Below are positions 1-7,156 of a DNA stretch of 10,027 nt, in pieces. Numbering within the stretch: the first letter of the stretch is position 1; every line of letters begins with the position of its first letter. The DNA is taken from positions 1 through 10,027 of the forward strand of contig PLMM01000069.1 in the NCBI GenBank assembly GCA_003142495.1, written 5' to 3'. The notes under the pieces were generated by a model, which worked only from the letters and a program-made list of their open reading frames with translations, did not search any database and was not told the DNA's origin. This DNA comes from Gemmatimonadota bacterium (GTDB lineage: Bacteria > Gemmatimonadota > Gemmatimonadetes > Gemmatimonadales > Gemmatimonadaceae). A program made the translations under genes and the position numbers.

Positions 1-2
1 GC

Positions 3-62
3 GACGCGGCGAAGAAGGATGCGCAGACGATCGTGACGACGTGCGGCGGCGGGCCGAGTTGA
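3..62 (+). CDS. possible C-terminal tail of a truncated upstream gene
   Basis: Reading from base 3 gives 19 codons (DAAKKDAQTIV, then TTCGGGPS) and a TGA stop at 60-62. The start lies left of the window. The stop falls five bases before the stop of the convergent outer-membrane protein gene, which is a natural place for a plus-strand gene to end, and the charged, helix-like DAAKKDAQ stretch reads as real protein. The fragment is too short to assign a family, and in DNA this GC-rich a 19-codon open frame can occur by chance. No function is proposed. Confidence 0.35.
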   Translation, partial: DAAKKDAQTIVTTCGGGPS

Positions 63-67
63 GACTG

Positions 68-2152
68 CTATAGTATAGGCCACAGGTCGCGCGTGACGTC
101 GAGCGAGAACGTCCACGAGCCGCGACGAAGCCCGCGCGCGACGTCGACGCGCACGATGTCGAAGAGCATCAGCGCCCCGATGCCCACCGACGGATACCAC
201 CCCGCCGGCAATTGCGAAAAGGCCGGAGCACCGGCGGTGTAGAGCACCGTCGCGAACGGCGCGAGCGTAGCACTCGCGGGCGCGTGACCGTATGGCCCAA
301 GCGACAATCCGAAGAAGGGCACGCGTGTGCGCCACTCGATGCGCGCCGTGCCTCCTTCGCGCCCCGCGAAGTGATGATAGTCGTAGCCGGGCCCGCTCAC
401 GGGGCCGCCGAGGTAGACAAGCTCCTGCGCCGGTGCATCGCTCGGTGCAACGAGTCCCGCCGCGGTGGTCTCGAGCACGAGCCGGCCCTCGCCCAGCGCG
501 CGCTCGCCGTGCGCGGTGAGCATCGCGCGCGCGAACTGCGAGTTCTCGTTCGCTTCATCGTGGAGCGGCTGCGTGAATCCTCCGCGGAGCTGCCCCGAGA
601 ACCGCGTCTCGAATCCCGCGAGCGTTACCGACTGCGGGCGGCTGAAGCCGAGCGTCAGTCGCTCCTCGTGGAGCGGTCGCGCAGGAATGGTCGGCTCGAA
701 GCTCCCCCACGCCGGCCTCGCGTGGATGCTCAGCGAGTCCTGCCGCTCGTACGCGCCCTCCACGCGCCACCGAAGCCCGGCGTGCGTCCCCAGCTCCGTC
801 GCGATGCCCGCGCCGCGTATATCGTATAGGTCCGTCGCGTCGCTTCCGAACTCCTGCGCGGCGATGCTGTTCACTGCCGTCGACCGCTCGGAGACATCGC
901 CGACGTCGCGATAGTCGCGCGCGGCAAAGAGCTCGATCCCCGTGCCGTCGCCGTGGCGCAGCGCAACGCCGAGACGCCCCTTCGGCTCGCGGTCGGAGAA
1001 TCCGTAGCGCGCGCGCAGCGTCGTCACGATCCCCGCGCCCGCGCGAAGGCTCGCGCCGGCGCCGAGCGCGAGCCCCTCGACGCGATTCACACGCACGAAG
1101 TCCGACGCCTTTCTCGCGGACAGCGACGCGCCCTCGGCGCGCGATAGCGACTGCTGCTGCACGAGCGCGCGCGCTTCCTCCTGCACTTTGCGCACGTCGT
1201 CGTCGCTTGCGGCACGGACATCCACCGGGAGCGAATCGAGAATGCGGCCGTGCCACGTGTGAAGCGCGAGCTCGCGCGGAGATGCGGTGGCGATCTCCGG
1301 ACCGGAGAAGATCGACGGCGAGATTCCGTGATTCGTCTCGTAGTCCGAGATCTCCCAGCGGCCGCGGATGATCCCGCGCGCAGGAAAGTCGAACCACTTC
1401 CCCGTGCGGCGAATCTCGACCTCCTGATGCAGCGGTAGCCAGAAGCGCCCCTGGACGAGCGCATTCTCGAGCACGATCGAGATGTCCTCGAGCTCCTTGT
1501 CGAGGTACGCCGGGCGAGTGAAGGTGAACGCCATGCGCACGACATCGCCGGTAGCGCGATCGATGTAGAGCGCGCCCACGAGCCGAGGTTGCTCCGGATC
1601 CTTCGGGCGGACGCGCAGCTCGTACACCTGCACCGCTCGATCCGGGAGACGGATACTCAGCGAGTCCGCGATCGCGAAGTCGTAGTCGCCGATCCCGTCG
1701 GCCGAGAGCGGGTGCGGCACATCGTGCACCTCGTCGCCGTCGCCAAGGCGGATGATGCTCGGAAAGTTGTTCTGAACGATGCCGAGGTGATCCTGGTGGT
1801 ACGCAATGTTGGTGGGGAGCGCGAGCGTATCACGCCGGCCGATGATGCGCTGCTTGCTGAGGTTGGGCGCTCGCCAGTACACTTCCAGCGCGAGCTCATC
1901 GGAGCGAACGACCTTGGGCGGATCGGGGAAGTTCTCACCGACCTGCGCGAGAAAGGTGAGGTAGCCGTGCGCGGTCGCGTGGTAGTCGCGCAGCGCGGTG
2001 TCGGCCAGCTGCTGCGCGCGACGATCGGTCGCACGCTCCACCAACTCTCTCGCGCGCGCGTCGTTCCATGCCTGCGCACGCACCGGCTGCGCGAGCGCGC
2101 AGCACAACGCGACCCAACACGCGGCCCGAATTGCCGCGAGGACTCTGCTCAT
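68..2152 (-). CDS. outer-membrane beta-barrel protein, DUF5686/Omp85-like
   Basis: The 694-residue product starts with a signal peptide: basic MSRVLAAIR, a hydrophobic core near residues 10-21, and likely cleavage after VRA (26) or AQA (28). Residues about 30-290 look like a soluble periplasmic domain with alternating beta strands (VYELRVRPKD, GALYIDRATGDVVRM, WLPLHQEVEIRR), similar in style to the N-terminal part of DUF5686-type proteins. From about 350 to the end the sequence consists of short amphipathic strands typical of a barrel. Near residues 582-601 is GGPVSGPGY followed by a G-rich turn, resembling the loop-6 motif (VRGY type) of the Omp85 superfamily. The tail (VGIGALMLFD, VRVDVARGL, WTFSLDV) matches the usual Omp85 ending. 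I see no POTRA repeats. The ATG at 2152 is chosen because the signal peptide begins directly there; no Shine-Dalgarno is evident. Barrel and secretion are well supported, the Omp85 link is moderate, and the function (assembly, lipid transport or other) is unknown. Confidence 0.8.
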   Translation of the reverse strand: MSRVLAAIRAACWVALCCALAQPVRAQAWNDARARELVERATDRRAQQLADTALRDYHATAHGYLTFLAQVGENFPDPPKVVRSDELALEVYWRAPNLSKQRIIGRRDTLALPTNIAYHQDHLGIVQNNFPSIIRLGDGDEVHDVPHPLSADGIGDYDFAIADSLSIRLPDRAVQVYELRVRPKDPEQPRLVGALYIDRATGDVVRMAFTFTRPAYLDKELEDISIVLENALVQGRFWLPLHQEVEIRRTGKWFDFPARGIIRGRWEISDYETNHGISPSIFSGPEIATASPRELALHTWHGRILDSLPVDVRAASDDDVRKVQEEARALVQQQSLSRAEGASLSARKASDFVRVNRVEGLALGAGASLRAGAGIVTTLRARYGFSDREPKGRLGVALRHGDGTGIELFAARDYRDVGDVSERSTAVNSIAAQEFGSDATDLYDIRGAGIATELGTHAGLRWRVEGAYERQDSLSIHARPAWGSFEPTIPARPLHEERLTLGFSRPQSVTLAGFETRFSGQLRGGFTQPLHDEANENSQFARAMLTAHGERALGEGRLVLETTAAGLVAPSDAPAQELVYLGGPVSGPGYDYHHFAGREGGTARIEWRTRVPFFGLSLGPYGHAPASATLAPFATVLYTAGAPAFSQLPAGWYPSVGIGALMLFDIVRVDVARGLRRGSWTFSLDVTRDLWPIL

Positions 2153-2194
2153 GATTGGAAAATGTCATCGTACGTGCGGAGTGCGGCAAGCGAC
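2153..2194. promoter_or_regulatory. short divergent start region, outer-membrane gene / trpE
   Basis: Only 42 bases separate the ATG of the minus-strand outer-membrane gene (2152) from the preferred trpE ATG (2195), and only 9 bases if trpE begins at 2162. On the minus strand CATTTT (2164-2159) lies six bases before the ATG, with TTGCCG (2189-2184) 19 bases further upstream as a poor -35 candidate. On the plus strand CATGAT (2150-2155) lies six bases before the alternative trpE ATG at 2162. Neither start has a clear Shine-Dalgarno. There is no room here for a tryptophan attenuator with leader peptide. All assignments are weak matches by eye. Confidence 0.2.
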
Positions 2195-3688
2195 ATGACG
2201 ACGTTCGATCGCTTCAAGTCGCTCGCCGCGCGCGGCGGTCTCGTGCCGGTATGGCGCGATTGTCTGCTCGATGGCGAGACGCCGGTGTCCGCCTTTGCCA
2301 AGCTGCGTCGCGGGCCGTTTGCGTTTCTTCTCGAGTCCGCGCCTGCCGGTGGCGAGACGTGGGCGCGCTACACCTTCATGGGCACGGAGCCGCGCGGCGC
2401 GTGGCGCCTCACGGATGGCGTCGCCGAGGACTGGACGCCGGAGAAAGGGTGGCATGGCGCGCGCACGCCCGCGGATCCGCTCGCGGACCTGCAGCGCCTC
2501 GTCGCGCTGCACGAGCCCGTCGATGTGCCGGAGCTCGGCGCCTTCTGGAGCGGCGTGGTGGGCTTCTTCTCGTACGACATCGCGCGCCATATCGAGCGGC
2601 TGCCGAACGCGCCGCCGCGCGCGATCGCCGCGCCGGATGCGTTGTTCGTGTTCACGCACGCGCTCGTGATCATCGACGCGCTCCGTTCGCAGGCGCGCGT
2701 CGTCGTCGGCGTGCCGGTGGGGGCGGGCGCGAGCGACGCCGAGCTCCATCGCGCGCACGGCGACGCGCTGCGCGACATCGATGCGACGATCGCGCGACTC
2801 CGCACGCCGGGGAGCCTCGCTCCGCTCGATCTCGATCGCTCGGCGCCGCCAGCCACGGGCACCTTCAAGTACTCGCGCGCGAAGTTCGAAGCGGATGTCG
2901 AGCGCATCCGCGAATACATCTTCGCCGGCGACTGCTTCCAGGCGCTGCTCGCGCGCCGCATCGAGGTGCCGCTCGACTTCGAGCCCGCCGCGCTCTATCG
3001 CGCGCTGCGTGCACTGAATCCGTCGCCGTACATGTACCACCTCGTGCTCGACGGCCTCGAGCTCGTCGGCAGCTCACCCGAGCTGCTCGTGCGCGTGCTC
3101 GGCGGGCGCGTTACGGTGCGCCCGATCGCGGGCACGCGTCCGCGCGGGCTCACTCCCGAAGATGATGAGCGCCTCGCGGCCGAGCTGCTCGTCGACGAGA
3201 AGGAGCGCGCCGAGCACGTGATGCTCGTCGACCTCGGTCGCAACGATGTGGGGCGGATAGCGAAGTACGGAACGGTCGAGGTCACCGATCTCATGGTGGT
3301 CGAGCGCTACAGCCATGTGTTTCATATCGTGAGCCAGGTGGAGGGGCAGCTGCAGAACGACGCCTCGGCCATCGACGTCTTCCGCGCGACGTTCCCCGCG
3401 GGCACGATGACGGGCGCGCCGAAGGTGCGCGCGATGCAGATCATCGACGAGCTCGAGCCCGAACGCCGCGGGCCGTACGCCGGCGCGATCGGCTATATAG
3501 CGGCGGGCGATCGGCGCATGGACCTCGCGATCACCATCCGCACCTGCGTGATCGCAAACGGCGTCGCGTCGATCCAGGCGGGGGCCGGAATCGTGGCGGA
3601 CTCGATCCCCGCGAACGAGTGGGAAGAGACGGAGAACAAGGCGCGCTCGATGCTCACGGCGATCGGGCAGGTGCGAAAGCGCTCGTAG
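2195..3688 (+). CDS. trpE: anthranilate synthase component I
   Basis: The product catalyses the first committed step of tryptophan synthesis, chorismate to anthranilate, in the cytoplasm, normally with the glutamine amidotransferase TrpG. It is 497 residues long, usual for TrpE. The N-terminal domain has LVPVWRD and the LLES motif (45-48), which in known TrpE proteins forms part of the tryptophan feedback site. The C-terminal chorismate-binding domain carries NPSPYM, PIAGTRPRG (310-318), DLGRNDVGR (346-354), GTMTGAPK (403-410) and QAGAGIVADS. Alanine at 312 favours anthranilate synthase over aminodeoxychorismate synthase (PabB), where PIKGT is typical. The ATG at 2195 (MTTFDRF) is preferred because it matches the usual N-terminus of the family; an in-frame ATG at 2162 would add 11 residues. 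The open frame continues 191 codons further upstream, but that part is antisense to the outer-membrane gene. No trpG, trpD or other trp gene is adjacent. Confidence 0.95.
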   Translation: MTTFDRFKSLAARGGLVPVWRDCLLDGETPVSAFAKLRRGPFAFLLESAPAGGETWARYTFMGTEPRGAWRLTDGVAEDWTPEKGWHGARTPADPLADLQRLVALHEPVDVPELGAFWSGVVGFFSYDIARHIERLPNAPPRAIAAPDALFVFTHALVIIDALRSQARVVVGVPVGAGASDAELHRAHGDALRDIDATIARLRTPGSLAPLDLDRSAPPATGTFKYSRAKFEADVERIREYIFAGDCFQALLARRIEVPLDFEPAALYRALRALNPSPYMYHLVLDGLELVGSSPELLVRVLGGRVTVRPIAGTRPRGLTPEDDERLAAELLVDEKERAEHVMLVDLGRNDVGRIAKYGTVEVTDLMVVERYSHVFHIVSQVEGQLQNDASAIDVFRATFPAGTMTGAPKVRAMQIIDELEPERRGPYAGAIGYIAAGDRRMDLAITIRTCVIANGVASIQAGAGIVADSIPANEWEETENKARSMLTAIGQVRKRS

Positions 3689-3703
3689 CACGCTCGTCCC
3701 CCT

Positions 3704-3720
3704 CGCCGGGTGGCCCGGCG
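3704..3720 (+). terminator. GC-rich hairpin after trpE, possible terminator
   Basis: CGCCGGG (3704-3710) and CCCGGCG (3714-3720) form a perfect 7-bp stem with a 3-base loop, starting 16 bases after the trpE stop. No T-run follows, so it does not meet the standard rho-independent pattern; it may slow transcription, stabilise the trpE mRNA end, or mean nothing. Stems like this arise readily at this GC content. Confidence 0.3.
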
Positions 3721-3726
3721 GCCCCG

Positions 3727-3732
3727 CATATT
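3727..3732 (+). promoter_or_regulatory. possible -10 element of a leaderless start, cyclase gene
   Basis: CATATT ends six bases before the ATG at 3739 and matches four of six positions of TATAAT. The spacing suits a leaderless transcript, and there is no Shine-Dalgarno before this ATG. It is an unusually AT-rich patch in a GC-rich gap. No good -35 is visible 16-18 bases upstream, where the hairpin lies. Confidence 0.2.
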
Positions 3733-3738
3733 GCTGGC

Positions 3739-5340
3739 ATGCCCTTTCGGATCGTCTCCACCAGCGGTGCGCAGTCATTCGAGCTGCAGGAAGGCTCGAC
3801 GCTGTTGGTGGGGCGCGCGGCGTCGAGCGACATCCCGATCTTCGATCCGACAATCTCGCGCCGCCACGCCAAGCTCAGCTCCACTTCGGCAGGCGTCGAG
3901 GTTTCCGATCTCGGCTCGAGTAACGGCACCTTCGTCAACGGCGCGCGCGTCGACAACGCGACAGTGGTGGTGGGCGATGAGCTCACATTCGGGAAGGTGC
4001 CCTTTCGCGTGATCGTGCAGGAGGCTGCTCCGCGGCCGCAGGACGAGCGCACCCGCGCTGTTACGCCGCCCACAGGCGCCACCGTTCTCAAGCAGCGCGC
4101 GTACGACAGCCCGGACGGTCTGCTCTCCTCCGTGTTCCGCGCGGCGAATCTCGCCGAAGCGAAGGACGATCGATCCGGACTCGATGGCGCGGCGCGCACC
4201 GAGAAGAAGCTCGCGCTCCTGCTCGAGGTGTCGAAGGGGCTCTCGCGCGCGGTGGACGTCAACGCGCTGCTCGACAAGATTACGGAGCTCGTCTTCCAGA
4301 TTCTCGACGTCGATCGCGTCGCGATCGAGCTCGTCGATGCCGATGGCGGCCGCGTGCCGACGATCTCGCGCGATCGCCAGGGCGTGATCACGGGGAAGGC
4401 GATTCCGCAATCGATCGCCCGAATGGTCGTCGACGAGAAGGTCGCGGTGCTCTCCGACAACGCGCCGCAGGATCAGCGCTTCGGCGGTCAGTCGATCCTG
4501 ATGCAGAGCGTGCGCTCGGCGATGTGCGCGCCGTTGATCGGCACCGAAGACGTCGTGCAGGGCGTGCTGTACGTCGACAACATCACGACGACGCATCGCT
4601 TCAACGAGGAAGATCTCGAATTTCTCACGGCGTTCTCGAACATCGCTGCGGTCGCGCTCGAGAACAGCAAGTTCGCCGAGCGCATCAGGCACGAGACGAT
4701 GGTGCGCGGCAACTTCGAACGATTTTTCGCGCCGAGGCTCGCGGCGCAGATCGCGGGCTCCGCGCACAAGCTCAAGCTGGGCGGCGACAAGAGCACGGTC
4801 GCGGTGTTGTTCAGCGACATCCGCGGCTTCACCGCGCTCTCGGAGACGATGAGGCCGGACGAGGTCGCGCGGCTGCTGAGCGAGTACTTCACAGTGATGG
4901 TCGAGATCGTGTTCAGGCACGGCGGCACGCTCGACAAGTTCATCGGCGACGCGGTCATGGCGCAGTGGGGCGCGCCGATCGGCGCGGCCGACGATGCGGA
5001 TCGCGCGATGGACGCGGCGCTCGACATGATGCACGAGCTCGAGACGCTCAACGAGCAGTGGGCGAGCGAGGGGCGCCCGCGATTGCAGATCGGGATCGGC
5101 TTGAGCTTCGGCGAGAGCTTCGCCGGCTACATCGGATCGGAGCGCCGCCTCGAGTACACCGTCATCGGCGACGTCGTGAACATCGCGAGCCGCCTCTGCT
5201 CGGAGGCCGGCGGAGGAGAGATCCTCGTAACGGATGCCGTGCGCGCCGCGCTCGCCGAGGCGCCGCCGATGCACGAGCGCGGCACGATGGAGCTCAAGGG
5301 CAAGAGCCTAGCGATTCCGGTGTTTAGTGTGAGTACGTGA
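3739..5340 (+). CDS. FHA-GAF-class III adenylate cyclase
   Basis: This 533-residue cytoplasmic signalling protein probably makes cAMP from ATP. Residues about 1-95 are an FHA domain, which binds phosphothreonine: GR (25-26), SRRH (40-43) and SSNGTFVNG (60-68) are all intact. Residues about 155-318 are a GAF domain (small-molecule or dimerisation sensor), with CAPLIG and GVLYVDN near its end. A linker with NFERFFAPRLA leads to the class III catalytic domain (about 350-533). Both metal aspartates are present (D360 in FSDIRGF, D404 in FIGDAV), as are the adenine-selecting pair K400 and D478 (VIGDVVN) and the transition-state N481 and R485 (NIASR). This favours adenylate over guanylate cyclase and predicts an active homodimer. 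There is no membrane segment. The ATG at 3739 is chosen because MPFRIVS begins the FHA fold directly; the upstream extension overlaps trpE. Its TGA overlaps the GTG of the next gene by four bases, so it is probably co-translated with LPS enzymes. Its ligand and phosphoprotein partner cannot be read from the sequence. Confidence 0.92.
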   Translation: MPFRIVSTSGAQSFELQEGSTLLVGRAASSDIPIFDPTISRRHAKLSSTSAGVEVSDLGSSNGTFVNGARVDNATVVVGDELTFGKVPFRVIVQEAAPRPQDERTRAVTPPTGATVLKQRAYDSPDGLLSSVFRAANLAEAKDDRSGLDGAARTEKKLALLLEVSKGLSRAVDVNALLDKITELVFQILDVDRVAIELVDADGGRVPTISRDRQGVITGKAIPQSIARMVVDEKVAVLSDNAPQDQRFGGQSILMQSVRSAMCAPLIGTEDVVQGVLYVDNITTTHRFNEEDLEFLTAFSNIAAVALENSKFAERIRHETMVRGNFERFFAPRLAAQIAGSAHKLKLGGDKSTVAVLFSDIRGFTALSETMRPDEVARLLSEYFTVMVEIVFRHGGTLDKFIGDAVMAQWGAPIGAADDADRAMDAALDMMHELETLNEQWASEGRPRLQIGIGLSFGESFAGYIGSERRLEYTVIGDVVNIASRLCSEAGGGEILVTDAVRAALAEAPPMHERGTMELKGKSLAIPVFSVST

Positions 5341-6110
5341 CGGCGATGGCGGTACCCGCCGGCTACGTCGCGCTGACGGGGCATGGAGTCGAAGGCGCTG
5401 CGCTCACCGCACTCGAAGCTCCGCTGCGCGAGGCGCTCGCGGACGGAACCTTCTACTCCTTCGCCGAGCATCACGCGGAGGCGCGGCCGTTGACCGGTCG
5501 CGGCATCGCCTACGCCGTTCCGCTCGCCACGGGCGATCGCGTCGTGGTGAGACGCTCGCGCCACGGCGGGCTGCTCGGCGCCATTCGGGACGATAGATTT
5601 CTCGGCGCAACGCGCGCGCCTCGAGAGCTCGAGCTGTCGATCACGCTGCGGCGACTCGGCGTTCCGACACCGGAGATCGTGGCGTACGCGACGTACCCCG
5701 CGGGCGCGATGTTCCGGCGCGCCGACGTCGTCACGCGCGAGGTGCCGAGGAGTCGCGATCTCGCCGCGGCGCTCGGCGCGCTCTCCCGCAGCGACTCGAA
5801 GCATTCGCTCATCGCTGCCACGGGGAAGCTGCTCGCGTCGCTGAGTATCGCCGGCGCGCGCCATCCCGATCTCAACATCAAGAATATTCTCATCGCCGAC
5901 AACGGCTTCGGCGGCATCGAGGCGTATGCACTCGACGTCGATCGCGTGTGGCTCGACACGCCGGGCAGGCAGAGCGTACTCGCGGCGAATTTGCGCCGGC
6001 TCTCGCGATCCGCGGTGAAGTGGCGGCGAATCCAGGGGCTGCCGATCGAGGAGGCAGACCTGCTCGCGATCGAGAGCAGTGCGCTGGAGCTGATCGAACT
6101 CTCGCGATGA
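5337..6110 (+). CDS. Kdo/WaaP-family lipopolysaccharide kinase
   Basis: The 257-residue protein resembles 3-deoxy-D-manno-octulosonic acid kinase (KdkA) and related kinases that phosphorylate inner-core sugars of lipopolysaccharide on the cytoplasmic face of the inner membrane, using ATP. Visible kinase features are the VVVRRSRHGG segment (69-78), as in the KdkA N-lobe, a conserved Glu (E97, PRELEL), GVPTPEI (108-114), the catalytic loop HPDLNIKN (176-183; D178 and N183 as catalytic base and metal ligand) and ALDVDR (198-203) in the place of the DFG-like metal site. There is no signal peptide or membrane span. The GTG at 5337 overlaps the cyclase stop as GTGA; an ATG at 5346 would shorten the product by three residues and cannot be excluded. 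The gene end overlaps the ATG of the GT9 gene. Fold and catalytic residues are clear; the exact sugar acceptor is inferred from the adjacent heptosyltransferase-like gene. Confidence 0.85.
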   Translation: MTAMAVPAGYVALTGHGVEGAALTALEAPLREALADGTFYSFAEHHAEARPLTGRGIAYAVPLATGDRVVVRRSRHGGLLGAIRDDRFLGATRAPRELELSITLRRLGVPTPEIVAYATYPAGAMFRRADVVTREVPRSRDLAAALGALSRSDSKHSLIAATGKLLASLSIAGARHPDLNIKNILIADNGFGGIEAYALDVDRVWLDTPGRQSVLAANLRRLSRSAVKWRRIQGLPIEEADLLAIESSALELIELSR

Positions 6111-7156
6111 CCGACGGCAACGTGGAGCGCCGCATCTGCATCGTGATGATGAGCGCCATTGGCGACGCCGTTCATGTGCTCCCCGTGGTCGCGGCGCTCA
6201 AGCGCGACGATCCCACCGCGAAGATCACGTGGATATTGCAGCCGGGCCCGGCGTCGCTCGTGCGCGGGCATCCGGACGTCGACGAGATACTTCTCGTCGA
6301 CAAGGCGCGCGGCTGGAGTGGGATGCTCGATCTCCGCAGGGAACTATCGAAGCGCGACTTCGATCTCGTCATCGATCTGCAGGTCTACATCAAGGCGGGG
6401 CTCGTCACGTCCTTCGTGCGCGCGCCGGTGAAGCTCGGCTTCGACAGAGCCCGCGCGCGCGATCTCAACTGGCTCTTCACGAATCGGCAGATTCCGCCAC
6501 ACGCGCCGCAACACGTGCAGGATCAGTATCTCGAGTTTCTAGCTGCGCTCGAGGTGCCCGCCGAGCCGCTCGAGTGGAAGCTTGGGCCCTGGCCGGAGGA
6601 GAGCGCGTGGCGCGAGGAGCTGGTTGCCACACTTCCGCGCCCTTTTGCGACGCTGGTGATCGGCGCGACGCATTCGGAGAAGGAGTGGATCGCCGAGCGA
6701 TGGGCCGAGGTGGCGGGCGCGCTGCGCAGCGACTTCGGCCTCGAGCCGGTGCTCGCCGGCGGGCGCTCGCCGCGCGAGCTCGAGACGGCGCGCCTGATCG
6801 AGGCCGCCGGCGCGCGCACGCACAGCACGCTCGGCGTTCCGCTTCGCCAGCTCGTGTCGATTCTCGCCGCCTCCGAGCTCGTGATCTCGCTCGATACGGC
6901 ACCGCTGCACATGTCGGTGGCGCTCGACCGCCCGGTGATCAGCCTGATGGGCTACAACAACCCGAAGCGCGTCGGTCCGTACAAGCGCTTTCACGATCTC
7001 ATCGTCGACGCGTACGGCGATGCGGGGGAAGACTATCCGATCTCGCTCGCGCACCGGCTCGGTCGCATGCCGCACATCACGGCGCGCGACGTGCTCGAGA
7101 AGGTCGAGCGGTGGCGCGCCCTCTACCGCTCGCGAGCCGCCAGCACGCGCTCGTAG
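6107..7156 (+). CDS. glycosyltransferase family 9 (heptosyltransferase-like)
   Basis: The product of 349 residues has the usual length and layout of ADP-heptose:LPS heptosyltransferases (WaaC/WaaF type, GT-B fold), which add heptose to Kdo or to another heptose in the LPS inner core. The N-terminal SAIGDAVHVLP (16-26) carries the GD pair typical of the family, with D20 in the position of the catalytic aspartate of WaaC. The C-terminal donor domain has LVIGA, SEKEWIAERW and the signature LDTAPLHMSVAL (262-273), where GT9 usually reads D-T-G-P-x-H; here Ala replaces Gly. The ATG at 6107 overlaps the kinase stop as ATGA, implying translational coupling. A kinase of Kdo type followed by this enzyme points to inner-core assembly. 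Donor sugar (ADP-heptose or other) and acceptor are not fixed by the sequence. The last 34 bases overlap the end of the convergent GT4 gene. Confidence 0.88.
   Translation: MTDGNVERRICIVMMSAIGDAVHVLPVVAALKRDDPTAKITWILQPGPASLVRGHPDVDEILLVDKARGWSGMLDLRRELSKRDFDLVIDLQVYIKAGLVTSFVRAPVKLGFDRARARDLNWLFTNRQIPPHAPQHVQDQYLEFLAALEVPAEPLEWKLGPWPEESAWREELVATLPRPFATLVIGATHSEKEWIAERWAEVAGALRSDFGLEPVLAGGRSPRELETARLIEAAGARTHSTLGVPLRQLVSILAASELVISLDTAPLHMSVALDRPVISLMGYNNPKRVGPYKRFHDLIVDAYGDAGEDYPISLAHRLGRMPHITARDVLEKVERWRALYRSRAASTRS

Noticed and set aside
68..78. near-palindrome CTATA-G-TATAG at the end of the outer-membrane gene, AT-rich and TATA-like
   Set aside because: Five-base arms with a one-base centre cannot form a terminator hairpin, no -35 is suitably placed, and it lies between two convergent stops where a promoter is not expected.
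1589..2161. 191-codon upstream extension of the trpE open frame
   Set aside because: It is entirely antisense to the outer-membrane protein gene, contains no recognisable domain, and would add a long Arg-rich tail absent from the TrpE family.
3689..3738. search for a small gene or RNA between trpE and the cyclase gene
   Set aside because: The 50-base gap holds only a 7-bp hairpin and an AT-rich hexamer; there is no room for a gene.
3775..5274. 499-codon frame antisense to the cyclase gene
   Set aside because: Mirror frame of a strongly supported gene; the biased composition (R, E, H, V, L) follows from GC-rich third positions of the sense gene.
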